Shown here: in pieces, positions 53,102 to 61,303 of the stretch
How positions within the stretch are numbered: the first letter of the stretch is position 1
Layout of the letters: the number at the start of each line of letters is the position of its first letter
Source: JBCCAG01 sp050331115
Lineage (GTDB): Bacteria > Cyanobacteriota > Cyanobacteriia > CAKZMO01
DNA: 64,000 bases
Assembly: GCA_050331115.1 (NCBI GenBank)
Contig: JBHJHD010000059.1
Location: 14,198 to 78,197 of the forward strand
Reading direction: 5' to 3'
The notes under the pieces: generated by a model
What the model was told of the DNA's origin: nothing
The model's database searches: none
Seen by the model: only the letters and a program-made list of their open reading frames with translations
Made by a program: the position numbers and the translations under genes

Positions 53102-54334
53102 TTAGCTGGGAATTTTAAAGATGCCCCGACCTTGCGCCGCGCTGACTGAACGGCGCGTGCTGGCCCACAGCTGCCGGTACGCCGCGGCGGCGCTCGGCGG
53201 CAGCGGTAAAAGGGGGCTGCTGCGATCGACAATCTGACGGCTGGGAAGCAGCGCTGCGTCGGCTCTCAGCGCAGGCGGCAGCGCTTCTCGGGCCTGCTCT
53301 AGCAAAATCGGGGATATCCCAGCGTTAAGTAAGGACAGACGCTGGGCAACTTCAGGCTGCCAGAAGAAGCTAATCCACTGCTCCGTCAGCGCTGATAGGG
53401 TCCCCTCAGACAGGTCCCCGTTAGACGGACCTCGATCTGGGGCTGCTGGCTGTACCCAAAGATCGCTGGTCATCAGAGTGCCCGACTCAGGAATCGCTAC
53501 CGCGAGCCGCTGATTACGGCGCACTAGCGGCAAAATATCGGTGGACCAGCCTACTGCTACATTAACCTCTCCTAAGATAAGGGGCTGTAGGTAAGCGTTG
53601 GAGCTGTAGAGCCGCACGTTACGATGCAGGGCCGTCAGCCGCGCCTCTAGATCGTCCACAGCGGCTAAATCTGGCGTATTGGGGTCGCGCCCTAAAGCCT
53701 TGAGGACCACCCCAATTACCGCGCGATCGCTGTCGAGCATGGAAATTTTGCCGGCGAGCTCGTCGCGCCACAGATCTTGCCAGTCGGTGGGCGGGGGCCC
53801 CTGGGCCGCTAGCTCGGCGCGGCGATAGGCGATGACGAGGCTGCCGGTGCGGTAAGGGGCGGCCCAGACCTGGCCGTTTTCGTCGGGGTTGCCACTGGCA
53901 TCGCGGGTCACAAGCTGCCGCCAGGCCTTGGGGAGGCTTGACCACCCCACGACCTGACGGAGGGGCAGCGGGCGAATCAGCCTGTTTTGAATGGCTGCGG
54001 CTAGCCAGTAGTCCCCTAGGGAAATGATTGTAGCCTTGGGGCTGGCTGCGGCTTTTGCAGCATCCTCGTCAGTCTCGCTATCGCTATCGGCACTATCAGC
54101 GCTGGCCACCTGTTGTAGCACCTTAAACAGGTCCAAGAGCTGTGGCCTAGACTTGAGCTGCACGGCGTCAGACTGCTGGCGGCCAAACGCTTTGAGCAGC
54201 GCTGCGGGGACCGCACCCTCTAGCAGATAAACGGTGAGCGGGGCGCTATCTGCCCGGCAGGCCCCAAGCGCTAGCGCCAGCAGGCCTAGGAGCAGCGATC
54301 GCCGCTCCCGTGAAAAGGGAATATGCTGTGACAT
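53102..54334 (-). CDS. Extracellular solute-binding lipoprotein (PotD-like)
   Basis: The 410-residue protein has a lipoprotein signal with lipobox LGAC (Cys26) after RRSLLLGLLALA, then a periplasmic-binding-protein fold of the spermidine/iron type. Recognisable parts are VWAAPYRTGSLVIAYRRAEL, WQDLWRDELAGKISMLDSDRAVIGVVLKALG and VAVGWSTDILPLV. Residues about 76-100 are an acidic Asp/Ser/Glu insert. The ABC transporter partners are absent, so the ligand is unknown. The gene starts 13 bases after the bilin lyase-like gene on the same strand, probably as one unit. The C-terminal tail is basic and Ser-rich. Confidence 0.82.
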   Translation of the reverse strand: MSQHIPFSRERRSLLLGLLALALGACRADSAPLTVYLLEGAVPAALLKAFGRQQSDAVQLKSRPQLLDLFKVLQQVASADSADSDSETDEDAAKAAASPKATIISLGDYWLAAAIQNRLIRPLPLRQVVGWSSLPKAWRQLVTRDASGNPDENGQVWAAPYRTGSLVIAYRRAELAAQGPPPTDWQDLWRDELAGKISMLDSDRAVIGVVLKALGRDPNTPDLAAVDDLEARLTALHRNVRLYSSNAYLQPLILGEVNVAVGWSTDILPLVRRNQRLAVAIPESGTLMTSDLWVQPAAPDRGPSNGDLSEGTLSALTEQWISFFWQPEVAQRLSLLNAGISPILLEQAREALPPALRADAALLPSRQIVDRSSPLLPLPPSAAAAYRQLWASTRRSVSAAQGRGIFKIPS

Positions 54335-54347
54335 AGGATATAGAGCG

Positions 54348-55064
54348 CTATGATTGAGCCCAAGTCTCGGCTTTAGACGGATCTACCCCGCCGCCTTCGG
54401 ACCGGTGCTCCACCCCAAAGCCAATCAACTCGATCGCGCTGGGGGACTGGTCGCCGTCGGGCCGCTGGTAGGTGACGATGGTCCTCATTCGTAGGGTAGG
54501 AGAGACGAATCGCATCTGGTCGACCGCCACGGACTTTGAGTAGTAGGTGGTCATCTCCAGGGTCTGTCGACTGGGCTGGTAGGTAAACCAGCCGGCGATC
54601 GCGCTGGCGTCAAAGTAGCCCCGGTCTCGGAGGTAGATGCCCTGAATGAGATCGCTCTTAGCGTCGAGCTGAGCCGCTAAAGGTAGCGGGAAGGGCGGCT
54701 CGTCCGACGCTGTTGAGAAATAGGCATCCGGAATGAAGAGGGCGTTGAGCGCCATGGCCACCGTTTCTCCCCGCTCCGATTCTGTGTCGAACGCAATTGA
54801 GAAGCCTGGGCAGGGCATGTCGGCTGGGCTACTTTTCAACCCGACCACCGACGCCAGCAGCTTTGAGGAAAACGAGATTCCGCCCGGCATTTCCTCTAGA
54901 TCTTGGAGGCCAGAAATAATCTTTTGCTTGTCCACAGATGTGAGCGCATCGACCCGAAACGCTGTATGCGATCGCTCGACATCCGGCTCTAGCAGCGTGT
55001 GATAGGTCCGTTCAGTGGTCCATAATCCCACGCAGTCGGAGAAAAATTGCTCAAAACTTAGCAT
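54348..55064 (-). CDS. CpcS/CpeS-type phycobiliprotein lyase-like protein
   Basis: The 238-residue lipocalin-like protein resembles bilin lyases of the CpcS/CpeS class, which attach phycobilins to phycobiliprotein cysteines. Supporting segments are FFSDCVGLWTTERTYHTL at the start, YYSKSVAVDQMRFVSPTLRMRTIVTYQ near 175-200, matching the family's (W)F.SPNLRLRTS region, and a C-terminal IELIGFGVEHR. Length exceeds the usual 180-200 residues owing to internal insertions, and it could be a divergent paralogue rather than an active lyase. The downstream PotD-like gene follows after 13 bases. Confidence 0.78.
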   Translation of the reverse strand: MLSFEQFFSDCVGLWTTERTYHTLLEPDVERSHTAFRVDALTSVDKQKIISGLQDLEEMPGGISFSSKLLASVVGLKSSPADMPCPGFSIAFDTESERGETVAMALNALFIPDAYFSTASDEPPFPLPLAAQLDAKSDLIQGIYLRDRGYFDASAIAGWFTYQPSRQTLEMTTYYSKSVAVDQMRFVSPTLRMRTIVTYQRPDGDQSPSAIELIGFGVEHRSEGGGVDPSKAETWAQS

Positions 55065-55812
55065 CGATGATCTGTTTGGATTGCATTCAATAGGCCTAGT
55101 CTAATCCGTGCAAGCCGAGATATCGCCTGCCGATTGACTCGATTCTAAACGGTGACGCTGGGTAGAGATGGTCCCTATCACTTCTGAGAGGGGGGCAAAA
55201 CGCCTCAATAAGGAGCCGTAATGAAGCCATAGCCGTGATGCTCTGCTTTCCGTAATATAGTTTTTTGTTGCCTAGGGCGCGATTTATATCTTTAGTTGTT
55301 AAACTGAGTCACTTCAGCGAGAACAGTAGAGCACGCAATCGGAATTTACAGAAGTGAAAGTGACAACTGTCGCAAATGTGACGAAACTTGAGCGTTTGTC
55401 CCAAGGTGTTGCTAATAAAGGCGCTCAGTCTCTATATTTACTCTAGAGGTGGCTAGAGTTAGCGCCGTATTGTATCGCAGCTTACGGTCTGCTCTTTCGC
55501 GACAGAGCAAGCCTCGACAAAGTTCTCCCGCTTCCACTGCGCGATCGCCCTTCGCTATAGACGCCCTCCAACGTAAACGCTCTTCGTCAAAGACGCCCTC
55601 CAACATAGACCAGTGAATTATTGCGAGTCGTAAAGAGCAGCTTTTATGTTGGACGGTAGAGGAATTAAGCGGTAGAGGAATCAAGCAAATCTTAAGCTCA
55701 TTGGAATACTTAAATTATTAGGGAATACTCGCAGATAGTTAGAAATACTGTTTAGCATGATCTCTAGCTGAAGCAGTACCTTTGTAAATGTTAAAGGCGT
55801 CAGAGTAATTTA
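55065..55812. other. Intergenic region with short repeats
   Basis: About 750 bases without a convincing gene. AGACGCCCTCCAAC occurs at 55559-55572 and 55591-55604. A 16-nt unit, GGTAGAGGAATTAAGC, is tandemly doubled at 55655-55686 with one change. A 90-codon minus-strand frame spanning part of this is probably chance. Confidence 0.5.
55655..55686 (+). repeat. Two tandem copies of a 16-nt unit
   Basis: GGTAGAGGAATTAAGC and GGTAGAGGAATCAAGC follow each other directly, differing at one base. Confidence 0.8.
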
Positions 55813-56175
55813 ATGCAAGAGCAAATTGACAGTCTGAATATCAAGATTGATGCGCTTCAGGGAGCGGTTGAGCAGCTCAATACTCGCGTTTCTAATACGC
55901 TGACAGAGCTTAAGCTGGTGTCTCAAGCGCCGATTGCGGTTCCCATTCCAGAGGCGGCTCTCACGCCGCGGCCCACATATTCTAGGAGTGCGACTCACCA
56001 GATTCACAAAGACGTTTTGGCTGACGAGGCCTACGTCGATATCGATTCTAGCTGCGGTGAGAGCGTGCTCTCTCCTGAGGTGCAGACTCAGCGACTGACC
56101 GCTCAGCTGACGGCGGCCTATAACCGAATTGCTGCCCTAGAAGAGCAGCTTCTCGACTGCCGCATCAATCACTAG
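55813..56175 (+). CDS. Small coiled-coil cyanobacterial protein of unknown function
   Basis: The 120-residue protein starts with a predicted coiled coil (MQEQIDSLNIKIDALQGAVEQLNTRVSNTL). It continues with a Pro-rich linker and ends in a second heptad-like helix (RLTAQLTAAYNRIAALEEQLLD). The heptad pattern is strong enough to predict oligomerisation. No enzymatic motif is visible and I know it only as a hypothetical. An ATG start is used; there is no clear ribosome binding site. It converges on the CobT-like gene across a short gap holding a 16-nt-period repeat. Confidence 0.65.
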   Translation: MQEQIDSLNIKIDALQGAVEQLNTRVSNTLTELKLVSQAPIAVPIPEAALTPRPTYSRSATHQIHKDVLADEAYVDIDSSCGESVLSPEVQTQRLTAQLTAAYNRIAALEEQLLDCRINH

Positions 56176-56186
56176 CGGGCCGTACT

Positions 56187-56213
56187 CGCTAGCGAGCCAT
56201 TGCGCTAGCGAGC
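56187..56213. repeat. Two copies of CGCTAGCGAGC, 16-nt period
   Basis: CGCTAGCGAGC at 56187-56197 and 56203-56213 lies between the stops of two convergent genes. Each copy contains the palindrome GCTAGC. Confidence 0.7.
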
Positions 56214-56236
56214 TTCGCGCTGACTGAGGCGAGAAT

Positions 56237-57340
56237 TCAGCGCTCCAGCATCGCCATGAGCCCTTCAACAGCCGTCAGCAGCTCGTCTTGCCCCCAACCC
56301 CGATAGAGATGGCCCGCGATCGCACATCCGCCGGCCGCAGCGCCCTCTTTTACGTACCCCGCTTCATAGGCCCTCAGCTGCTTGTAGAGAGACTGGGCAA
56401 AGCTCAGCTCAGCGGTTAACAGCGGCGCATCGACTGCCTTAGCGAGGCCTAGGGTGTCTCCCGTGGGGTCATCTGTGACCCAGCGGGTAGTGCCGACCAC
56501 AACCTGGCTAGGGTCCCAGGGCAGCCCCTCAGCGCGGGCAATGGCTCCCATTAGATGATAGACCGCCAACATCTGGGTTCCGCCCGCCAGCAGGACCCCC
56601 GTCCTCTGGCTGGCCGCTAGGGCGATCGCCGCCGCGCTGCCCTGCATTGGGTCCCCCAGCGCGGCCCACCGATCCAGTGGCGGTAGGCTGCCGATTGGCC
56701 GATCGAGACGCTGCGCTAATCGCTGTAGGCCTGCTTTGACGAGGCGCTGCTTTTGCCCGTGGTTGCAGAGCGGATGGCTGCTGTTGATTTTGCCGCCTGC
56801 CGCCAGGCCGAGGGCGCTTAGCACGGCCAGCGCGGTTGTTGTGCCGCCCACGACGCATTCGCCGAGGATCAGGTATCCCGGTGTGGCGGCCTGCGCTAGC
56901 CTTCTACCCACCTGCAGACCGCGATCAAAGAGCCGTCGAGCTATCCCCAGGGGCAGCGCGTTCCCGCTGCTGACGCAGCGGGCTGGGCCACCCTGCAGAT
57001 CTAGATGGGGAACGGGGGGCGGCTGCGGCAGTCCGGCGTTGACGATCTGTAGCGGCATATCCTGCCCGGCAATCACCGCTCGCGAAATTAGAGCCGGGGA
57101 CGCACCGGCCTGCAGCGACGGCAAGGCATAGCGGACCCCGGAGCAAGGCCCGTGGTAGAGAAACTCGGCGTCGGCGATCGCTGTGGTTTTGCGATCGGCG
57201 GGGGTGGCCCCTGCAGCTGAAATCCCAGGGATGAGCCCCGTCTCCGTAAAGCCAAGGACGCAGACGCAGCTTGGCCGCTGCCCCCGAAACCTCTCCAGCC
57301 AGGGCGCAGCGATTTCGGGCCGGTGCGAGATGCGAATCAT
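56237..57340 (-). CDS. Nicotinate mononucleotide-dependent phosphoribosyltransferase CobT-like (TIGR00303 family)
   Basis: The 367-residue protein belongs to the cyanobacterial/archaeal CobT-like family that stands in for classic CobT, which activates the lower ligand base of cobalamin. Recognisable parts are CVLGFTETGLIPGISAAGATPADRKTTAIADAEFL near 20-50, YLILGECVVGGTTTALAVLSALG near 165, and LLAGGTQMLAVYHLMGAIA near 260. The ATG at 57340 is preferred because the upstream extension overlaps the neighbouring gene and is unconserved in type. It follows the DUF2232 gene by 55 bases on the same strand. No cobalamin riboswitch was seen upstream. Confidence 0.87.
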   Translation of the reverse strand: MIRISHRPEIAAPWLERFRGQRPSCVCVLGFTETGLIPGISAAGATPADRKTTAIADAEFLYHGPCSGVRYALPSLQAGASPALISRAVIAGQDMPLQIVNAGLPQPPPVPHLDLQGGPARCVSSGNALPLGIARRLFDRGLQVGRRLAQAATPGYLILGECVVGGTTTALAVLSALGLAAGGKINSSHPLCNHGQKQRLVKAGLQRLAQRLDRPIGSLPPLDRWAALGDPMQGSAAAIALAASQRTGVLLAGGTQMLAVYHLMGAIARAEGLPWDPSQVVVGTTRWVTDDPTGDTLGLAKAVDAPLLTAELSFAQSLYKQLRAYEAGYVKEGAAAGGCAIAGHLYRGWGQDELLTAVEGLMAMLER

Positions 57341-57395
57341 AGCTCTGAGCCTAAAATCTGGATTGCTGTTGAAGGGAGCGATTTCAGGGTCAGCT

Positions 57396-58271
57396 TTAAG
57401 CGCGCTTTTGGCCCGGCCCCTGATCATCCATCAGCACCCGCACCCAGTTGGGCGGTGCGGGAATCGGATTGCCCAATCGGTCTAGCAGCAGCCAGGCGGC
57501 AATGTGAATCGTGAATAGATAGACGAGGTCGCTGCAGAGAATCATGGCTACGGTGGCAGCCTGTACGGCGCTGACGTTTACCTGCCCCAAAGCGCCAACC
57601 CCCAACAGTCCCCAATTGACCGCGATCGTGAGCGCCCAGTCAAGCAGACCGGTGATGCGACCGGTTAGGTAAACCCACAGGTCTTCTCCAAGAAAAATAG
57701 AAATGAACCAGATGCGAAAGAAAAAGCTGATGGTGGCTACTAGGGTACCAAGGCCAACAGACCATCCCCAGCCGGCCTTGCGCACCCACATAGCGCCAAG
57801 CTGTACGCCTAGAAAACCGTAAGGGATGAAAAACATGAGGCTTAGGTAAGGGCCCATTAAAATAGCGAGCAGTAGACCGGACACCACGGCCGTCATCCAG
57901 GAGGCGCGCTGGCCCCACCGCAGATAGGTCAGCGCGATGGGGATAGGAAACACAATTCTCATCCAGGGACCGACGCTAAGGTAGTAGCTCACTAACCAAA
58001 GCAGGCTAGTGGCGCTGGCTAAAAAAGCGGTTTCGACAAGCGCTAGGGGACTGGCCGGTTGAGTAGCGCTGCGCTGTGCGCGAACGATAGGCGGTTCATT
58101 TAAAGGGCGCTGTTCTAGGGAGAGCGCTTCTTCTACCCCTGACCAGTCAGCGGGCTCGCCCGGCTCTGTTGCGTTTTTCTTCGAAGCATCTGGACCTGAA
58201 GCGCCATGACTCAAGCTGTTTTTGCTGCCTTGGTCAAGTTCAGCAGAATCCTGATCCCAGGAGTGACTCAT
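57396..58271 (-). CDS. DUF2232 family membrane protein
   Basis: The 291-residue protein has a polar N-terminus of about 70 residues, followed by seven or so membrane helices from about residue 75. The block GPWMRIVFPIPIALTYLRWGQRASWMTAV is characteristic of DUF2232 in cyanobacteria, as is FFIPYGFLGVQLGAMWVRKAGWGWSVGLG. The fold resembles small-molecule S-component-like or ThiW/ECF-type membrane proteins, but the function is unknown. Start ATG 58271 (MSHSWDQDS) is taken rather than TTG 58283. It precedes the CobT-like gene by 55 bases, so a cobalamin-related uptake role is possible but only inferred from position. Confidence 0.85.
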   Translation of the reverse strand: MSHSWDQDSAELDQGSKNSLSHGASGPDASKKNATEPGEPADWSGVEEALSLEQRPLNEPPIVRAQRSATQPASPLALVETAFLASATSLLWLVSYYLSVGPWMRIVFPIPIALTYLRWGQRASWMTAVVSGLLLAILMGPYLSLMFFIPYGFLGVQLGAMWVRKAGWGWSVGLGTLVATISFFFRIWFISIFLGEDLWVYLTGRITGLLDWALTIAVNWGLLGVGALGQVNVSAVQAATVAMILCSDLVYLFTIHIAAWLLLDRLGNPIPAPPNWVRVLMDDQGPGQKRA

Positions 58272-58283
58272 GAAATATATCAA

Positions 58284-58595
58284 CCGCCTTATAATCCATC
58301 CAGCTTAGCCGCTTGCCGCGATATTGCCCTTTAAGCCCGCGATGCGGTGGCTGGAATTCCATCCAATGTATCGTTTTTTTGATGTGACTGCGGTGGCAAG
58401 GGATTCTAGACGGGAATTTTGAGTTTGGTTAAAGTGGCTTCCCCACGCCGATACGTGGGGCCTTACCGATACATGGCCCTTCCCGAAACGACGCAAACGC
58501 TGCGCGCCTTGAAGCGGGCGACATCTAGAGGGCGAGGCCTGATTGACGAAATGCCGAGATAATTCCAGAATTAGGTAGAGGATTGGATTGAGCTT
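58284..58595. other. Intergenic region with a 7-bp inverted repeat
   Basis: No gene is convincing. CCCCACG (58441-58447) and CGTGGGG (58454-58460) form a perfect hairpin around CCGATA, without a T-tract on either strand. A long minus-strand frame across the region overlaps the real plus-strand gene at 58596 and is rejected. Confidence 0.5.
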
Positions 58596-58874
58596 ATGGC
58601 ATCCGCCTTCAACAGGTTTCGAGCCGCAAATCGCCGGTTTCGTAAGGCAGATTATGCCCGATGGCACCAGCTTCAGAGCAAGCGCCACATCTTGCGATCG
58701 CAGCTTGGGTTTCAGCAGGCGATCCCCTCACGGCCTACAGCCTGCGTAGGCTGCATGAATTATCACGGCTTGGCCTACGGGCAGTCCGGGACGCGGACGG
58801 TGCTGGTTTGCGGGTTTTATCCCCATGGCTGGGTTGATTCGCCCCCCTGCCCCGAATGGACGACGGCGGCCTAG
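58596..58874 (+). CDS. Small cysteine-motif cyanobacterial protein
   Basis: The 92-residue protein has a basic N-terminus (FNRFRAANRRFRKADYAR) and a C-terminal domain with Cys50, Cys53, Cys72 and Cys85. The pattern is C-x2-C-x-NYHG-x-x-YG...C-x-F-YPHGW...CPEW. Four cysteines in this arrangement suggest a zinc or iron-sulfur site. I recognise it as a conserved cyanobacterial hypothetical. The same CxxC-x-(N/Y)Y(H/R)G...C...CP pattern ends the beta-CASP protein at 4476-6113. Function is unknown; nucleic-acid binding is a plausible guess given the basic N-terminus. Confidence 0.72.
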   Translation: MASAFNRFRAANRRFRKADYARWHQLQSKRHILRSQLGFQQAIPSRPTACVGCMNYHGLAYGQSGTRTVLVCGFYPHGWVDSPPCPEWTTAA

Positions 58875-58986
58875 AGCCCGTCTGCTGCCTTTAGATGCAG
58901 TTCCGCTGCCCAAACGCCATCGGTTAGTGGGAGAATAGCTCAAGTGTTGATTCAAACTCAATCGCCAGAGTATCTAGGGGGAAATC

Positions 58987-59523
58987 ATGTTCAAGCGAAT
59001 TGCGGCGATCGCGGTCATTGCGTTAGCGATTGGCCTTCAGAGCTGTCTGTCGTCGACGGTTGGCTTCAATAAGTACGTGGACTCCTACAACGGTTTTCGC
59101 TTCCTCTATCCCAACGGCTGGGTCGAGGTTACCGTTCCGGATGGCCCAGACGTAGTGCTCCACGACATCATCGAGCCCAGCGAGAACGTGAGCGTGATTA
59201 TTAACGAAGTTCCGGACGGAAAGACCCTGCGGGACCTCGGCTCGCCCTCCGACGTAGGGCAGAAGATGGCCAAGCGCGGCCTGTCCGCCGATAATGAAGC
59301 CGCCGCTGAGCTGGTGACCGCTGGCTCCCGGCAGACCGATGAAGGCGAATACTACCTGCTGGAGTATCAAGTCGACCTGCCCGAGGGCATCCGCCATAAT
59401 TTGGCTAGCGTTGTCGTCCGCCGGGGTCAGCTGTTCACTTTTAGCGCTTCCACCACCGATAACCGCTGGAAGACCATGGAGGACCGGTTGCGCAAGGCGG
59501 TCAGCTCTTTCTCGGTTTACTAG
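58987..59523 (+). CDS. Photosystem II lipoprotein CyanoP (PsbP family)
   Basis: The 178-residue lumenal lipoprotein is the cyanobacterial PsbP homologue that helps photosystem II assembly. The signal peptide ends with LQSC at Cys20, the lipobox. The PsbP domain follows: FNKYVDSYNGFRFLYPNGWVEV, VVLHDIIEPSENVSVIINEVP, and YYLLEYQVDLPEG..HNLASVVVRRGQLFTFSASTTDNRWK. Length is usual for CyanoP. A strong ribosome binding site, AGGGGGA, precedes the ATG. The gene stands alone between the small cysteine protein and the convergent menD. Confidence 0.94.
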   Translation: MFKRIAAIAVIALAIGLQSCLSSTVGFNKYVDSYNGFRFLYPNGWVEVTVPDGPDVVLHDIIEPSENVSVIINEVPDGKTLRDLGSPSDVGQKMAKRGLSADNEAAAELVTAGSRQTDEGEYYLLEYQVDLPEGIRHNLASVVVRRGQLFTFSASTTDNRWKTMEDRLRKAVSSFSVY

Positions 59524-59563
59524 CTTCTAGGCCGCTAAAGCCCTGGTGGCCACGGCGCTCATA

Positions 59564-61261
59564 TTACGCCTCAAACGCCTCGAACAGCGATCGCCGCCAT
59601 TGGGCGCTTGTTTTGCGATCGCATTTCATCTCCAGCAGCCGGATGCCGCGGTCGGGCAGGGTCGATATGGCCGCTACCAGCGCCTCCCGACCTTCAACGC
59701 GCCGGTAGCTGACGCCGTAGCTCTGGCACAGCAGGGCGATGTCCACGGTCTGGGGCGTGGCAAAAAACTCGGTAAACGGCGGGTCAAACTGGGCGATGGG
59801 CAGCAGCTCAAAAATGCCGCCCCCCCCGTTATTGATCAGCACAATAGTCAAATGCCCCCGGAACTGCGGCTGAAGCAGGAACCCGTTGGTGTCGTGCAGC
59901 AGCGCTAGGTCCCCCGTCAGCAGCAGGCTGGGCCGCTGCCCATGGGCCACCCCGAGGGCAGTGGAGAGGGTGCCGTCGATGCCGTTTGCTCCCCGGTTCA
60001 CGTAGGGCACAATTTCGCGATCGCCCGCGGCCCAAAACCACTCCACGTCCCGGACGGGGGTGCTGTTGGCGATAATCAGCGGCGTCTGGGGCGGCAGGTG
60101 GCGGGACAATAGCCGGGCGACTGCGCTCTCGTTCGCCGGGGGCGACTGTGCCAAAGCCGCGTGGAGGCGCTGGCGGGCCTGGGCGTCGGCGTCGCGCCAG
60201 CGCTGGACATACTCTGGGGCCCGCGGTTCAGCAGGTGCTCCCGACAAGACAAGCTGCGTCACCTCCCCCCGGAGATGAACGGTGCGCCCGTGGGTGGGGT
60301 CGAGGTCGCTCGTTGAGGCCACCACCCATCTGCGGGCGTCCGTCTGGCTGAGCCACTGGCGCAGCACCTTGCTGGTGGGCAAAGGGCCAATCTGCAGCAC
60401 CGCCTGGGGCGTCAGCGCCTTGGCCCGGGCGGGCGATCGCAGGATGCTGTCGTAGGTGGTCACTAGGCAGGGCTGCCGCGACGCCCAGTTGCGCACCGGA
60501 GATAGGCCTTCAGCGAGTACCGGAAAGCCAGTCTGCTTTGAGAGGCGGGCGATCGCGTCGCAGTAGCGCTCGGGGTCCGCCGGGGCAGCGACGCCGGCGA
60601 TGATCACGCCGCGCGGCGGTAAGTCCGGCGGCAGAGCTAGGGTACTTTGGGGGGGTACAGCCGGAGCGACACCAATAAAAAAGCTAGCCGGTAGCGGGTC
60701 TAGCGCTGCACCGTCCGAGAGGGGAGAGAGCGGGGTGCGGAAGGGCAGGTTGAGGTGGACAGGGCCGGGGGTGGGATAGTGGGCGCGGCCCCAGGCCTGC
60801 ACAATGACCTGCCTAAGGTAGGGCAGACGCGCGGCCGCCGGCAGCGCCAGCTCGGCGTACCACCGCGCCGCCGCGCCGTAGAGCTTTTGCTGGTCAATGG
60901 CCTGCCCAGCGCCGCACCGCCGCAGCTCTGGCGGACGGTCCGCCGTGAGCAGCAGCAGGGGCACCTGACTCTCCTGGGCCTCAATCACGGCGGGGTAGAA
61001 ATTTGCGCCAGCGGTGCCCGAGGTGCACACCACCGCCACCGCTCGGCAGTGCCGCTTGGCGCACCCCAGGGCAAAGAAGCTGGCGGAGCGCTCGTCAAGG
61101 GCTGGAATAGCCTCAATCTCGGGATGGGCCGCGAGGGCGATCGCCAGCGGCGCCGAGCGCGACCCTGGGCAAACCACCGCCGTTTGCAGCCCCAGGCGAT
61201 GGAGCGTCTCCACCAGGACGCTGGCCCACAGCAGGTTTATGTTGCGGTAGTCAAGTGGCAT
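59564..61261 (-). CDS. menD: 2-succinyl-5-enolpyruvyl-6-hydroxy-3-cyclohexene-1-carboxylate synthase
   Basis: The 565-residue thiamine-diphosphate enzyme joins isochorismate and 2-oxoglutarate in phylloquinone synthesis. The pyrimidine-binding part shows VVCPGSRSAPLAIALAAHPEI with the catalytic Glu in the DERSASFFALG helix, and VVCTSGTAGANFYPAVIEA follows. The ThDP/Mg motif is GDLALLHDTNGFLL near 445, with INNGGGGIFELLPIA afterwards. In cyanobacteria the pathway makes vitamin K1 for photosystem I. No other men gene is in the window. The GT4 gene upstream is only 42 bases away but not functionally related by sequence. Confidence 0.95.
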   Translation of the reverse strand: MPLDYRNINLLWASVLVETLHRLGLQTAVVCPGSRSAPLAIALAAHPEIEAIPALDERSASFFALGCAKRHCRAVAVVCTSGTAGANFYPAVIEAQESQVPLLLLTADRPPELRRCGAGQAIDQQKLYGAAARWYAELALPAAARLPYLRQVIVQAWGRAHYPTPGPVHLNLPFRTPLSPLSDGAALDPLPASFFIGVAPAVPPQSTLALPPDLPPRGVIIAGVAAPADPERYCDAIARLSKQTGFPVLAEGLSPVRNWASRQPCLVTTYDSILRSPARAKALTPQAVLQIGPLPTSKVLRQWLSQTDARRWVVASTSDLDPTHGRTVHLRGEVTQLVLSGAPAEPRAPEYVQRWRDADAQARQRLHAALAQSPPANESAVARLLSRHLPPQTPLIIANSTPVRDVEWFWAAGDREIVPYVNRGANGIDGTLSTALGVAHGQRPSLLLTGDLALLHDTNGFLLQPQFRGHLTIVLINNGGGGIFELLPIAQFDPPFTEFFATPQTVDIALLCQSYGVSYRRVEGREALVAAISTLPDRGIRLLEMKCDRKTSAQWRRSLFEAFEA

Positions 61262-61303
61262 ATCAGGCCGGGGGGCGGGCTGCGCGGCCCATTTCGTGAA
61301 CCG

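Noticed and set aside
55412..55684. 90-codon minus-strand frame in a long gap
   Set aside because: It covers the short direct repeats, has no family resemblance and lies in a noncoding-type region.
57341..58300. Cobalamin riboswitch before the CobT-like gene
   Set aside because: The region upstream is coding (DUF2232), and no B12-box-like element was recognised before that gene either.
58441..58460. Terminator at the 7-bp inverted repeat
   Set aside because: Neither strand has a T-tract after the hairpin; I record it only as an inverted repeat.
58305..58688. 127-codon minus-strand frame antisense to a small gene
   Set aside because: It overlaps the conserved cysteine-motif gene on the other strand and has no coding character.
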